Shown piece by piece: positions 9,412 through 19,019 of a stretch of 64,000 bases of DNA. The stretch spans positions 248,001 through 312,000 of the forward strand of contig NZ_CP059220.1 of assembly GCF_014252435.1 (NCBI RefSeq), written 5' to 3'. The DNA is from Blattabacterium cuenoti. Its GTDB lineage: Bacteria; Bacteroidota; Bacteroidia; Flavobacteriales; Blattabacteriaceae. The notes under the pieces were generated by a model. That model was not told where the DNA came from and did not search any database. It worked only from the letters and a program-made list of their open reading frames with translations. Position 1 is the first letter of the stretch. Each line of letters starts with the position of its first letter. A program made the position numbers and the translations under genes.

Positions 9412-10440
9412 TCATCGTATAATGTTGACTTCTTTGGATAAAAAAATTCCAAACTTTTTTTGTACTTCCTTTCTAAGAATGACGGAAATATTATATATAT
9501 CCATTCCACTAGCTCCTCCGTAGTTCACTAAAATTAAAGGATTTTTATCATGTATTCCTACATTTCCTATTTTTTTTCCTTTCCATCCTATGTGTTCAAT
9601 AAGATAACTAGCAGATATTTTAATTTTATTATTCAAAATATATATTCCTATAATATTGGGATATTGATTCTTTAATTTTTGAAATAAAGTATTTTCTATA
9701 ATAGGATTTTTAAAAAAACTACCGGCATTTCCAATTATTTTAGGATTGGGAATTTTTCGTCTTCTAATATTGAAAATAGCTTTTCTTAAATCAAACAAAT
9801 TTGGTTTTCTAATATTCATATTTTTCAATTCTTTTCTAATTTCCACATAAAATGAATTAAATTTTTGATATTTGTTTTTTTTTAAAATAAAAAAAACAGA
9901 CAATATTACAAATTGATTTTTCCCATCAGGATTTCTAAAAATAGAATTTCGATATTGAAATCGACATTTTTTACGTGGAATTTCTATTATTTTGTTACTA
10001 TTAATTTCATATACTACTACTTTTAATAAACATTCTTTTACTTCAGTTCCATATGCTCCAATATTTTGTATGGGAGAGGCTCCTACTGTACCAGGAATAA
10101 ATGATAGGGTTTCTAAACCACTAAATCCATTTATTATAGTCCATTCTACAAATTCATTCCAATCTTCCCCAGCATATGCTTGAACCAAAACTTGATCCTT
10201 ATTTTCATATACAACTTTTTTTCCTTTCATATTCATCTTAATGACTAATCCTGAATAATAATCATTTAAAAAAAGAATATTACTTCCATTTCCCAAAACA
10301 CATTTTGGAATAGAAGGATCCTCCTTCAAAAATATATTTCGAATATCTTCTAAATTGTGAATTTCTGTGTAATAACGAGCATAAACATCTACACCAAATG
10401 TATTTAATTTTTTCAAAGAAAAATTTTGTTTAATTAACAT
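9412..10440 (-). CDS. murB: UDP-N-acetylenolpyruvoylglucosamine reductase
   Basis: MurB is the FAD enzyme that reduces UDP-GlcNAc-enolpyruvate to UDP-MurNAc with NADPH, feeding murC. The 342-residue product shows the FAD-binding LGNGSNILF (about residues 46-54), GLETLSFIPGTVGASPIQNIGAYG (105-128), the RNSIFR segment, and GNAGSFFKNP with the catalytic serine (about 240-249). Length fits the E. coli type. It is divergently arranged with the ytxH-like gene. No irregularity was seen. Confidence 0.96.
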   Translation of the reverse strand: MLIKQNFSLKKLNTFGVDVYARYYTEIHNLEDIRNIFLKEDPSIPKCVLGNGSNILFLNDYYSGLVIKMNMKGKKVVYENKDQVLVQAYAGEDWNEFVEWTIINGFSGLETLSFIPGTVGASPIQNIGAYGTEVKECLLKVVVYEINSNKIIEIPRKKCRFQYRNSIFRNPDGKNQFVILSVFFILKKNKYQKFNSFYVEIRKELKNMNIRKPNLFDLRKAIFNIRRRKIPNPKIIGNAGSFFKNPIIENTLFQKLKNQYPNIIGIYILNNKIKISASYLIEHIGWKGKKIGNVGIHDKNPLILVNYGGASGMDIYNISVILRKEVQKKFGIFLSKEVNIIR

Positions 10441-10531
10441 AGTGAAAAATATTTCCTAAATACATAAATACAATTTTGCCCATAAACATGAGATGAGTAA
10501 ATTTATCATAATAATAATAAACCGTTTTTTT

Positions 10532-10807
10532 ATGAAAAAAGGAGGGAGTTTTTTTTTGGGGATAATTATAGGAACTATGACCGGTTTGATTCTGGGAATC
10601 ATGTTATCTCAAAAAAAAGAACATAAAATTCAAAACATATTTGAAAAAAAGACAGAAAACTTGAAAAATAATATACAAAATATGAGTAAAAAAATAGGAA
10701 AAAAAGTTCAACACTTGAAATCAAATATTGAAGGAAATTGGAAAAAAAATAAAATAACAAACAATTTAGATAAAATAGATCAAGTAGAGGATGAATTAGG
10801 AACTTAA
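10532..10807 (+). CDS. YtxH-domain small membrane protein
   Basis: The product (91 residues from the ATG at 10532; an upstream ATG at 10493 is in frame but would add an atypical 13-residue prefix) has one glycine-rich hydrophobic segment (GSFFLGIIIGTMTGLILGIM) followed by a lysine- and asparagine-rich helix, the layout of YtxH/gas-vesicle-like proteins common in Bacteroidota. A GGAGGG sequence is within the codons just after the start, not upstream. The next gene is a two-helix membrane protein, a pairing I recall from Flavobacteria. The molecular role is unknown; envelope stress or cell-surface function is only a guess. Confidence 0.7.
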   Translation: MKKGGSFFLGIIIGTMTGLILGIMLSQKKEHKIQNIFEKKTENLKNNIQNMSKKIGKKVQHLKSNIEGNWKKNKITNNLDKIDQVEDELGT

Positions 10808-10816
10808 TGAGGAAAC

Positions 10817-11143
10817 ATGTTCATTTTTATTAGAAATTTAATCCATAGTAAATGGTGTCATTTAAAAAATACAATTACAAAAATATTAGTAACTATAATC
10901 ACAGAAATTTTTCTGAACTTTTTTTTATTAATATATTTCATTATTGTATTTTTCCTAATAAGCTTTTTATTAGGTTTTTTGTTCTCTTTCTATTTTGAAA
11001 ATTATATTATTGGATTCGGTATTGTCACTATTTTTTATTCTGTAATTTTCTTATTTTTATTCTTTTTATGTAAAAATTTTATAAAAAGTTTGATTAAACA
11101 TTTATTAGATAAATCAATTATTAAAATTTTTAATAAAAAATAA
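10817..11143 (+). CDS. Small membrane protein, possibly holin-like/DUF1469 type
   Basis: The 108-residue product has a polar N-terminal third and two long hydrophobic segments (about residues 35-62 and 68-90), ending in a lysine-rich tail. This resembles the phage-holin-superfamily III / DUF1469-type proteins often found next to YtxH genes in Bacteroidota, and it follows the YtxH-like gene by nine bases. No catalytic motif is visible. It is probably an inner-membrane protein; the family assignment rests on topology and neighbourhood. rlmB follows by one base. Confidence 0.6.
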   Translation: MFIFIRNLIHSKWCHLKNTITKILVTIITEIFLNFFLLIYFIIVFFLISFLLGFLFSFYFENYIIGFGIVTIFYSVIFLFLFFLCKNFIKSLIKHLLDKSIIKIFNKK

Positions 11144-11144
11144 T

Positions 11145-11909
11145 ATGATGAAACCTTCATATATCATCGTTTATGGAATTCAACCCTTAATAGAAGCTAT
11201 TCAAGCTAACAAAAATGTTCATCAACTTTTTTTACAAAATGGACTTCAAAAAGGATCGAATGCATACAAAAAATTGATACATATTTCTAAACAAAAAAAT
11301 ATTCCAATTCAAATTGTTTCAAAAAATAAATTTTTGAAATTAAAAAATAAAAATCATCAAGGAGTATTTTCTTTTATTTCACCTATAAACACCTATAAAA
11401 TTAGAGATTTAATACCTATTTTTTATAAAAAAGGTAAAAATCCTATTTTAATTATCATGGACCATATTACCGATGTAAGGAATTTTGGATCCATAATACG
11501 TACTGCCGTATGTTCTGGTGTAGATGCCATCATCATACCACAAAAACATAATGCTATAATTGGATCCGATTCTATCAAAACTTCTTCAGGTGCGTTATTT
11601 AAAATTCCCATATGCAAAGAAAAAAACATAAAAAATACTCTACATTTTTTGATAAATTCTGGATTAAAAATTGTTGCAGCAACAGAAAAATCTAACGAAT
11701 ATTTATATAATATTGATTTTTCCGTTCCCATTGCATTGATATTTGGAAATGAAGAAAAAGGTATTTCTCGTAAACATATAGAATTTTCTTGTGAAACAGT
11801 AAAAATACCAGTAAAAAAAGGGATGGATTCTTTCAATGTATCCGTAGCATGTGGAATTATTTTATATGAAGTATTGAGACAAAGAAATATATCGAAAATT
11901 GTTCCATAA
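11145..11909 (+). CDS. rlmB: 23S rRNA 2'-O-methyltransferase, RlmB/TrmH (SpoU) family
   Basis: SpoU-family enzymes methylate ribose 2'-OH in rRNA or tRNA using SAM in a trefoil-knot fold. The 254-residue product has the N-terminal substrate-binding domain beginning YIIVYGIQPLIEAI, then motif 1 MDHITDVRNFGSIIRTA (about residues 105-121), motif 2 LIFGNEEKGIS (about 199-209) and motif 3 ending FNVSVACGIILYE (about 229-241). The YGIQPLIEAI opening favours RlmB (G2251 of 23S rRNA) over TrmH. Two in-frame ATGs are adjacent at the start. Confidence 0.9.
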   Translation: MMKPSYIIVYGIQPLIEAIQANKNVHQLFLQNGLQKGSNAYKKLIHISKQKNIPIQIVSKNKFLKLKNKNHQGVFSFISPINTYKIRDLIPIFYKKGKNPILIIMDHITDVRNFGSIIRTAVCSGVDAIIIPQKHNAIIGSDSIKTSSGALFKIPICKEKNIKNTLHFLINSGLKIVAATEKSNEYLYNIDFSVPIALIFGNEEKGISRKHIEFSCETVKIPVKKGMDSFNVSVACGIILYEVLRQRNISKIVP

Positions 11910-11911
11910 AA

Positions 11912-12928
11912 TTAATACAATTCACTTCGAAATTGACTCAAAAAACGAATGTCATTATCAAAATAGATACGAAGATCTTTAATATTATAAATGATAAGAG
12001 CTAACCGTTCTAATCCGATTCCAAAAGCAAATCCGGAATACATTTCCGAATTAATATGGACATTGTTTAAAACTTCAGGATCAATCATCCCACATCCCAT
12101 AATTTCTAACCATTCATTATTATAAAATATGTCAATTTCAGCACTAGGTTCTGTAAATGGAAAATATGAAGGACGAAATCTTATTTTTATGTTACCCAAA
12201 ATCGAATCAATCATATAATGAATCGTTTTTTTCAAATCAGAAAAAGATACTTTTTTATCTATATAAAATCCTTCTGCTTGATGAAACATAAAATTTGAAC
12301 GTGACGAAATCGTTTCATTTCTATATACTTTTCCTATAGATAAAATTTTTAATGGAGGTTTATTTTGTTTCATATATCGTATTTGTACGGAAGAAGTATG
12401 TGTTCTCATTAATACATTTTTATTTTCACATAAAAAAAATGTATCATGCATATCTCGAGATGGATGATCAAATGGAATATTTAATGCAGTAAAATTATGC
12501 CAATCATCTTCTATTTCAAATCCATCCACATAGGAATATCCTATATTAGAAAATATATCTATCATCCTATTTTTAAGAATAGAAAGTGGATGTAAAGATC
12601 CTATTTCGGAATATTTTCCTGGTATAGTGGTATCAAATGATTTTTTACATTGATGTGTATAATAAGATGATTTTTTTTTGAAATCAAAAGATTGTATTTT
12701 TTTGTTCACTTGAACTTTTAAATCATTCAGAATCTGTCCATAAATTTTTCTATTTTCTATCGAAAGATATTTTAATTTTTTCAGTAAAAATGGTATAATT
12801 CCTTTCTTTTTTCCTATGAATTCAATTCTAAATTTTTCTACATCTTGATGTGTTTTTATATAAAACGATTCTATATTCTTTTTTATTTGATCGATTTCTG
12901 TTTTCATTGATATCAATAATTTTTTCAT
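11912..12928 (-). CDS. pheS: Phenylalanine--tRNA ligase alpha subunit
   Basis: PheS is the catalytic subunit of the alpha2beta2 class II synthetase. The 338-residue product has an N-terminal coiled-coil (about 1-85), motif 2 around residues 195-225 (RTHTSSVQIRYM and VYRNETISSRSNFMFHQAEG), and motif 3 GFAFGIGLERLALI near the C-terminus. pheT is not in the window. It converges with rlmB with two bases between stops. The substrate ties in with the phenylalanine operon at 38-42 kb. Confidence 0.96.
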   Translation of the reverse strand: MKKLLISMKTEIDQIKKNIESFYIKTHQDVEKFRIEFIGKKKGIIPFLLKKLKYLSIENRKIYGQILNDLKVQVNKKIQSFDFKKKSSYYTHQCKKSFDTTIPGKYSEIGSLHPLSILKNRMIDIFSNIGYSYVDGFEIEDDWHNFTALNIPFDHPSRDMHDTFFLCENKNVLMRTHTSSVQIRYMKQNKPPLKILSIGKVYRNETISSRSNFMFHQAEGFYIDKKVSFSDLKKTIHYMIDSILGNIKIRFRPSYFPFTEPSAEIDIFYNNEWLEIMGCGMIDPEVLNNVHINSEMYSGFAFGIGLERLALIIYNIKDLRIYFDNDIRFLSQFRSELY

Positions 12929-13167
12929 TATTTATGTTATCAAAAATAATGTGATTTGAAAAATCATATTTATAAATATTACCTGTTTAATCATAAAACA
13001 ATATCTAAAAATAAATATAAAAAAAATAGTCTATTCTTTTTATTAAATATTTAAAAAAAAAATAAATAGGTAAATCATTACATATCAATTTTTTATTTTA
13101 TCAAGAATTGATTATAATATCATTGTTTGATGATTTAGATCAATTTTGTTTATTAATAAAAAAAATT

Positions 13168-13686
13168 ATGATTTACTTAGATATAATGATATTATTTATC
13201 GTTTTTTATGGAGGATATCATGGTTATCAAAAAGGATTTATATCCCAATTTTTTACATTTTTTATATTTCTAATTTTTTTTTACAAAGGTATTTTTATCT
13301 ATAAATATTTTATAAAAGTATTAAAACATATACATATTTTCGAAAATAATGCATTATTATTTATGATATATTCTGCATTTATTTCATTTTTTTCGGTTAT
13401 TATATTTTCTTTTTTTACAAAAAAAATCATTCAATGTATCATGAATGTTCTATGTATCCAACCTATTGATAAGTGTATAGGTGGCATTTTAGGTATGGTT
13501 AAATATTTTTTATATGTTTCAATATGTTTTTTTGTAATACAAGAAATGAATCAAAAAATGAACTTAATTCCGAAACATCTTTTAAATAATTCCTTTGAGA
13601 AAGAAATTGAATTTCTTTTATATAAAAAAGGATCGTTTTTTGATAGATATAATGAATACAAATCAAAAATAAAAAATGAACTGTAA
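13168..13686 (+). CDS. CvpA family membrane protein
   Basis: CvpA (colicin V production) proteins are inner-membrane proteins of unclear biochemical role linked to envelope integrity. The 172-residue product starts MIYLDIMILFIVFYGGYHGYQKGF, the usual CvpA opening, with four hydrophobic segments (about 5-22, 25-50, 60-85, 105-130). A TTG at 13108 extends the frame by 20 residues, but the ATG at 13168 matches the family start. It is divergent from pheS across a 239-base spacer. Confidence 0.8.
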   Translation: MIYLDIMILFIVFYGGYHGYQKGFISQFFTFFIFLIFFYKGIFIYKYFIKVLKHIHIFENNALLFMIYSAFISFFSVIIFSFFTKKIIQCIMNVLCIQPIDKCIGGILGMVKYFLYVSICFFVIQEMNQKMNLIPKHLLNNSFEKEIEFLLYKKGSFFDRYNEYKSKIKNEL

Positions 13687-14603
13687 CAAACATATTTTAA
13701 AAACAAAATCAAAAACTGATTTTGAATAATTAACATTCGATATATTTAAAAATCAATACAACAAAAATAAAAAATATAGATAATATTATTTTTATTCCTA
13801 TTTTTTTTTTGAAACATGTCGTATTGATAGTGCTCAAAAAAAGTATAAATTCTGATATTCTGCTTTCTAGTAATGGTACAATAGGAACTAATATATACCA
13901 TTATATTTCAAATTGAAATATGCACAATCAAAGTATAGAAAAAGAATGGAATGTTTTTTACGGGTTAATCAATCAATTTCAAATTGAAAGTATCTTTCCT
14001 AAAAAAAGAAACAACGATTCATTGATTTATATGATCAACTATTTCATTCAAAAAAAACATGAAAAAATGGTAGTTATTGTTTTTCATTTGAAAATTCAAA
14101 AAATATCGATCATTCCATTTTTTGTTCTAAAAATGAAAAAAATGTGGATTTTGGTCTTTAGTTTCTTGTTATTCTATTTTATAGAAACATATGATATGGA
14201 ATTTTTTTACGATCAACCAATCATCAATATGAAAAAAGAATGAATGAAAAAAAAAAAAATACACGAAATGATCAGAAAATATTTTTTTTAAAAAAATCCA
14301 TTCGAAAGATGGAATAATAACATACATTTTCCAATCATACGAAACAAATAATTTGGTATTTCAAAGTATTCCTTGGATGAAAATTGAGATTAAATCCATT
14401 GAATATTCTTTTTCCACATGTATCAAATAATAAAATAGAAGAAATTGATATGATTGATTTTTCTAATGATGTATCTTGTTCTTTTATATAGACTGAATAT
14501 ACAGGAAAAAGAGACACTAATAATGAATTCGAAGTATTATATCGTATATATTTGTCGTATATACGAAAATTCCATACAAGATCCTCTTTTTTTTTAATTT
14601 TTT
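13687..14603. pseudogene. Decayed spacer, unidentified; weak GldH-like remnant on minus strand
   Basis: These 917 bases hold no convincing intact gene. A 107-codon plus-strand frame (13920-14243) has one hydrophobic stretch and no recognised motif. On the minus strand, an open stretch at about 14335-14580 reads with segments such as LFPVYSVYIKEQDTSLEK and LFDTCGKRIFNGFN; the spacing of a DT(x)LE element and a GKxxxNGF element is reminiscent of the GldH lipoprotein family, but it has no start, no lipobox and a stop soon after. The most economical reading is one or two eroded genes. The GldH idea is tentative. Confidence 0.35.
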
Positions 14604-16892
14604 TTATCTTTTCATCAAAAAATACGTATCATCTTTGTATGATCGATATGCAAAAAATTTTTTGTATAAAAATAGTATATCTTCTATATTGACCGAAATT
14701 TTTTTCGATTCTAGGAGAATTTTTAACATTAAAAATGTATTTTTTTCTCCGTATTTATTATGAATAATACCTATTACTTGTTGATTCAATTGTTCTTTGA
14801 TTTGATCAAAAATTTTTTTTTTTGTGTATGAAGAATATTTTATATCTTTGCAATTTCTATCTATTGTTATTTTTTTTATGATATTGAAATGTTGAATCAT
14901 GATAAGTTCAAGGGATGATAAATTTTTTTTTTGTTTATACGTTATAGGTTTATGACTGTTTTGTACATGAAATAAGGTTTGATCTGTTAAAATATCTGAT
15001 GAATCAATAATTTCTTTAATTTTATCATATATGTATAAGTAGAAAACTCCAGCAATGGGTTCTCTTATTTCCGTTTTTTTAATTACTTGAATTAGAGAAT
15101 TTTCAACATATAAAAAACTTTGTTTTACTTTCATAAACCTATTTCTACTCTGTTTCAGAGTTTCTATATTATCTTTTGTAATTCCTTCTATTGTTTTTCT
15201 ATAAATGTTTTCAATGCATTCAATATTAGATTTTACAAGATCAAAAGTTTGACTTAAAGAACTTTCTAAAGTGAGAGGAATTACGTTCATAAACGTTTTC
15301 TTTTCTTCTATATTTTTTATTTTATAATAACTTTTATAAAAAACAAATAATATGAAAATAAAAAGAATCAATAGAGCTAAAGATTTGAAAAAATACAAAA
15401 ATGTAGCATTGATTCCTGCTATAGAAAAAGCAATCAAACCTGTTAATATCCATCCTCTTATAACCTTTATTACACCAGATATTCTATAAACAGCACTTTC
15501 CCTATCCCATGCTCTATCTGAAAGAGATGTTCCCATTGAAACCATAAAAGTTACAAATGTAGTAGATAATGGTAATTTTTGTACAGTCGCTAGTGATATG
15601 AGTATACTAGATATAGTTAAATTAGAGGAAGCTCTCACTAGATCAAATGCTATATTATCTGTTTTTTTCACATTTGTATTTTTAAAATTTTTTTCTATTT
15701 TAACTAAAAATCTTTTTGGAAATAACCGAAAAAAAAATCGACTAAAATATATACAAAATCGAACAATTCCCCTAGAAAAAGAATTAGAAAAAAATTTTTC
15801 TTTTCCTTCATTTTGTCTACTTAAATTCAGTTCTGTACTAGTAATATGTTTGGTTTTATTCGAAAACCATAGTGTTAAAATCATAATGATACTGGATAAG
15901 ATCAGAACCCATGAAGATACCTCTACATTTCCAGATAAATCTTCCATATTGAATGTTTCAGATGGAGGACTACCTTTTTCTTTCCATATTTTATATGATT
16001 CGATACTTGCGATAGGAATTCCTATGAAATTAACTAGATCATTTCCTGAAAATGCCATAGCAAGAGAAAAAGTTCCATATAATACAACAAATTTTAATAT
16101 GTTATATCCTAAGGATATAAATATTTTTGCAATGATCATCCATGTCAAAAACATTACAAATAAAAATAGAATAGAATGATGAAGACTCCAATCTATTACA
16201 TGGTGAAGAAACCAATAAAATCCTGTGATTTTTTTTCCATATAATCCTTTAAAAGAACTATGTAATCCTTTAACAATAAGAAAATAGGTCATACTGCTTA
16301 AAGAAATAGCAGTCCATATAACACCAAAATATGGTAATCGTCTTTCATAATCAAAACTGAAAAAAAAACGAATAAAATAATGAATTAAAGTTCCTGATAT
16401 AAAAGAAATGATAATAGATAAAAAAATACCTAAACTAATATTTATGGTGGTTTCGGTTTTGATATATTGAGTTAAGTATTCAAAAGGTTCATGGTTTAAT
16501 ACCATTTTAATAATAGCTATGCTAAAAGAACCTCCTAATAGGCAAAAAACCATAGATACGGTAGTAGATGTAGGTAACCCAATAGTATTAAAAATATTTA
16601 ATAAAATAATATCGGATATCATTACCGCCAAGAAAATAAAAATTATATCCGAAAAATAAAAATATGATGGATTAAATATTCCTTTTCTCGCTACTTCCAT
16701 CATTCCATTAGATAAACATGCTCCTAATAATATTCCTAAGCTGGAAAAAATCATTATTGTTTTTCGAGTAGCAACTTGGGATCCAATTGCAGAATTTAAA
16801 AAATTCACCGCATCATTAATTAATCCAACAATAAGATCAAATATAGACAGTAAAAAAAGGATTCCTATAACTAAAGGATAAAAAAGTTCCAT
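14604..16892 (-). CDS. pit: Inorganic phosphate transporter, PiT family, with long C-terminal helical tail
   Basis: PiT proteins carry phosphate or metal-phosphate across the inner membrane with a cation gradient. The 762-residue product has the two PiT signature repeats: LINDAVNFLNSAIGSQVATRK near residues 25-45 (one per half, the second AFSGNDLVNFIGIPIAS near 280) and about ten hydrophobic segments. The second half starts with DLVRASSNLTISSILISLATVQKLPLSTTFVTF (split, about 422-454). After residue ~540 a soluble alpha-helical tail follows that resembles a PhoU-like domain, as in large Bacteroidota PiT proteins (recalled). It is the largest transporter in the window and appears intact. Confidence 0.9.
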   Translation of the reverse strand: MELFYPLVIGILFLLSIFDLIVGLINDAVNFLNSAIGSQVATRKTIMIFSSLGILLGACLSNGMMEVARKGIFNPSYFYFSDIIFIFLAVMISDIILLNIFNTIGLPTSTTVSMVFCLLGGSFSIAIIKMVLNHEPFEYLTQYIKTETTINISLGIFLSIIISFISGTLIHYFIRFFFSFDYERRLPYFGVIWTAISLSSMTYFLIVKGLHSSFKGLYGKKITGFYWFLHHVIDWSLHHSILFLFVMFLTWMIIAKIFISLGYNILKFVVLYGTFSLAMAFSGNDLVNFIGIPIASIESYKIWKEKGSPPSETFNMEDLSGNVEVSSWVLILSSIIMILTLWFSNKTKHITSTELNLSRQNEGKEKFFSNSFSRGIVRFCIYFSRFFFRLFPKRFLVKIEKNFKNTNVKKTDNIAFDLVRASSNLTISSILISLATVQKLPLSTTFVTFMVSMGTSLSDRAWDRESAVYRISGVIKVIRGWILTGLIAFSIAGINATFLYFFKSLALLILFIFILFVFYKSYYKIKNIEEKKTFMNVIPLTLESSLSQTFDLVKSNIECIENIYRKTIEGITKDNIETLKQSRNRFMKVKQSFLYVENSLIQVIKKTEIREPIAGVFYLYIYDKIKEIIDSSDILTDQTLFHVQNSHKPITYKQKKNLSSLELIMIQHFNIIKKITIDRNCKDIKYSSYTKKKIFDQIKEQLNQQVIGIIHNKYGEKNTFLMLKILLESKKISVNIEDILFLYKKFFAYRSYKDDTYFLMKR

Positions 16893-16944
16893 AATAAGTA
16901 AGGATATTTAATTAATAAAGATGTATTATTTTTTTTGTAATATT

Positions 16945-17547
16945 TTACAATTTTTTTAAAAATTCTTTAATTACGTCTTCTACAGAAAATTTTGGATGAT
17001 TGTTTAAAATGTTTTCCAGAATTTTGTTCGAATTTTTAAAAGAAATTCCAAGTGCGTTTAAAGCACTTAAAGCTTCTTTTTTAATTAAATACGATTCATT
17101 TTTCAATAATTTTTCATGTTTTTCTTTTTTATGGATTTCTTTTGAAATTTTTTCTTTTAGTTCAATGATAATTCTTTGAGCCATTTTTATTCCAATTCCT
17201 TTAACTCCTTTAAATGATTGGACATCTTCTTTATATATACATTCTATTATCTCATATGGATTAATAGATGATAATATAACTATAGCTAAATTAGGACCGA
17301 TTCCATTAACATATATCAGATAAATAAATATTTTTCTTTCTATTTTTTGAAAAAAACCATATAAAACATGTTGATTATCTCTGATAAAAAGATATGTGTA
17401 GATATATACATTCTTTCCTTCTTTTTCTTTAATTAGAAAGGAATAAGTATATGAAGAGATATAAACATGGTATCCTATTCCATGACAATCTATTATTAAA
17501 TAGGATTTATTTTTTTCAACTAATTTTCCTCTTAAATGTGTTATCAA
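16945..17547 (-). CDS. ruvA: Holliday junction DNA helicase subunit RuvA
   Basis: RuvA binds four-way junctions and loads the RuvB motor. The 200-residue product has the N-terminal OB-fold (MITHLRGKLVEKNKSYLIIDCHGIGYHV), the helix-hairpin-helix pair (VNGIGPNLAIVILSS and VKGIGIKMAQRIIIELKEKI), and a C-terminal domain III (ALSALNALGISFKNS..). Normal length. It sits downstream of der on the same strand with 27 bases between. ruvB and ruvC are not in the window. Confidence 0.95.
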   Translation of the reverse strand: MITHLRGKLVEKNKSYLIIDCHGIGYHVYISSYTYSFLIKEKEGKNVYIYTYLFIRDNQHVLYGFFQKIERKIFIYLIYVNGIGPNLAIVILSSINPYEIIECIYKEDVQSFKGVKGIGIKMAQRIIIELKEKISKEIHKKEKHEKLLKNESYLIKKEALSALNALGISFKNSNKILENILNNHPKFSVEDVIKEFLKKL

Positions 17548-17574
17548 AGTATTTTCAAAAAAACGGAATAAAAA

Positions 17575-18933
17575 TTATTTTTTTCTAAAGTGAATTTTCA
17601 TTGGAACTCCTATGAAATCAAAATGATAACGTATTTGATGCTCAATGAATTTTTTATAAGATTTTTTTATATGTTGAGGAAAATTTGAAAAAAAAATGAA
17701 TTTGGGAGAATATGAAGGTAATTGAGTACAATACTTAATCGTTATCAATTTGTTCAATTTATTATTTTTTACAGGAGTAGGTGGATGTTTTTTGAAAATA
17801 GGTAACATGATTTTATTTAGAATATTGGTTTTTAATTTTTTTTCTTTAGATCTTATGATCTGAAATGCTATGGGGATAATTTTTTGTATTCCATATTTAT
17901 TTTTAGCCGATATAAAAATAATAGGTACATTGGAAAACGGATAAATTTTTTTACGAATCAAAAATTCGAATTGTTTTTTGATAAACCAATTTTTTTCATA
18001 GAAACAATCCCATTTGTTAATAAGGATGATCACACATTTATGGTACCTTTCTATTATTTTGAAAATATTCATGTCCTGTCTATCCCATCCAATCAATGCA
18101 TCTACCATAAGTAAACAAACATCTGTATATTGTATGGTTTTCAAAACTCTCGTAGTGGAATAAAATTCCAGATTTTCTGTTATATTTGATTTTTTTCGCA
18201 TTCCAGGTGTATCTACTAAAATACATTCATGTCCTATATCATTATAAATGATATCCAAACAATCTCTTGTAGTTCCGGAATTTTTGGTAACAATGTTTTG
18301 TTCCCTTTCGAAAAAAGAATTTAACAATGTCGATTTTCCTACATTTGGACGACCTATTATAGATATTTTTGGATAAGATATTCTTTTTGTCAAATATTTA
18401 TTTTGTTGTTCATACAATAATTTTTTTTTTTGAAAAATATCAACTAAATTATCCAACAATTCTCCTGTTCCACTCCCATTTAATGCTGATATATAATAAT
18501 AACGTACGAATCCTAAATAAAAAAAATCTGTATGAGAATGACATGTATATTTTCTACTATTATGATTATCAACTTTGTTAACTACTAAAAATATAATTTT
18601 ATTATACTTTCTTATAAAATGTGTGATTTCTAAATCCAAATTAACTAATCCTACTTTTATATCTACTAAAAATAAGACTACATCTGATTCTTTGATTGAT
18701 AAAAATATTTGATCATTGATTTTTTTTTCAATAAATTGATTTGGTTTCAAAGAAAAACCACCTGTATCTATTACAGAAAATACAAATCCATTCCATTCTG
18801 AATATCCATATATTCGATCTCTTGTTACTCCACTTATTTCATGAACAATCGCTTTTTTTTCTCCTATAAAACGATTAAATAACGTTGATTTTCCTACATT
18901 TGGACGACCTATTATAGATACAATATAATTCAT
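17575..18933 (-). CDS. der: Ribosome biogenesis GTPase Der (EngA)
   Basis: Der is an essential GTPase with two tandem G domains acting in 50S subunit assembly. The 452-residue product begins with G1 GRPNVGKSTLFN (about residues 8-19), then DTGGF and NKVD. The second G domain starts with GRPNVGKSTLLN around 193-204, followed by DTPGM and NKWD. The C-terminal KH-like domain ends in a basic tail (IGVPMKIHFRKK). Domain order and size are normal. It is divergent from trmD. Confidence 0.97.
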   Translation of the reverse strand: MNYIVSIIGRPNVGKSTLFNRFIGEKKAIVHEISGVTRDRIYGYSEWNGFVFSVIDTGGFSLKPNQFIEKKINDQIFLSIKESDVVLFLVDIKVGLVNLDLEITHFIRKYNKIIFLVVNKVDNHNSRKYTCHSHTDFFYLGFVRYYYISALNGSGTGELLDNLVDIFQKKKLLYEQQNKYLTKRISYPKISIIGRPNVGKSTLLNSFFEREQNIVTKNSGTTRDCLDIIYNDIGHECILVDTPGMRKKSNITENLEFYSTTRVLKTIQYTDVCLLMVDALIGWDRQDMNIFKIIERYHKCVIILINKWDCFYEKNWFIKKQFEFLIRKKIYPFSNVPIIFISAKNKYGIQKIIPIAFQIIRSKEKKLKTNILNKIMLPIFKKHPPTPVKNNKLNKLITIKYCTQLPSYSPKFIFFSNFPQHIKKSYKKFIEHQIRYHFDFIGVPMKIHFRKK

Positions 18934-19019
18934 ATTTAAAAATTATTCATAAAGGTAGATTTTTTTTACTAGTTTCATAATTAGATTATTAGTCAAAATG
19001 TATCTTATTAAACAAAATT

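Noticed and set aside
13920-14243. 107-codon plus-strand frame as a real gene
   Set aside because: No recognised motif, atypical composition and a decayed setting; kept only as part of the spacer description.
15598-16179. 193-codon plus-strand open frame opposite pit
   Set aside because: It is antisense to conserved PiT membrane helices; its content mirrors them and carries no family motif.
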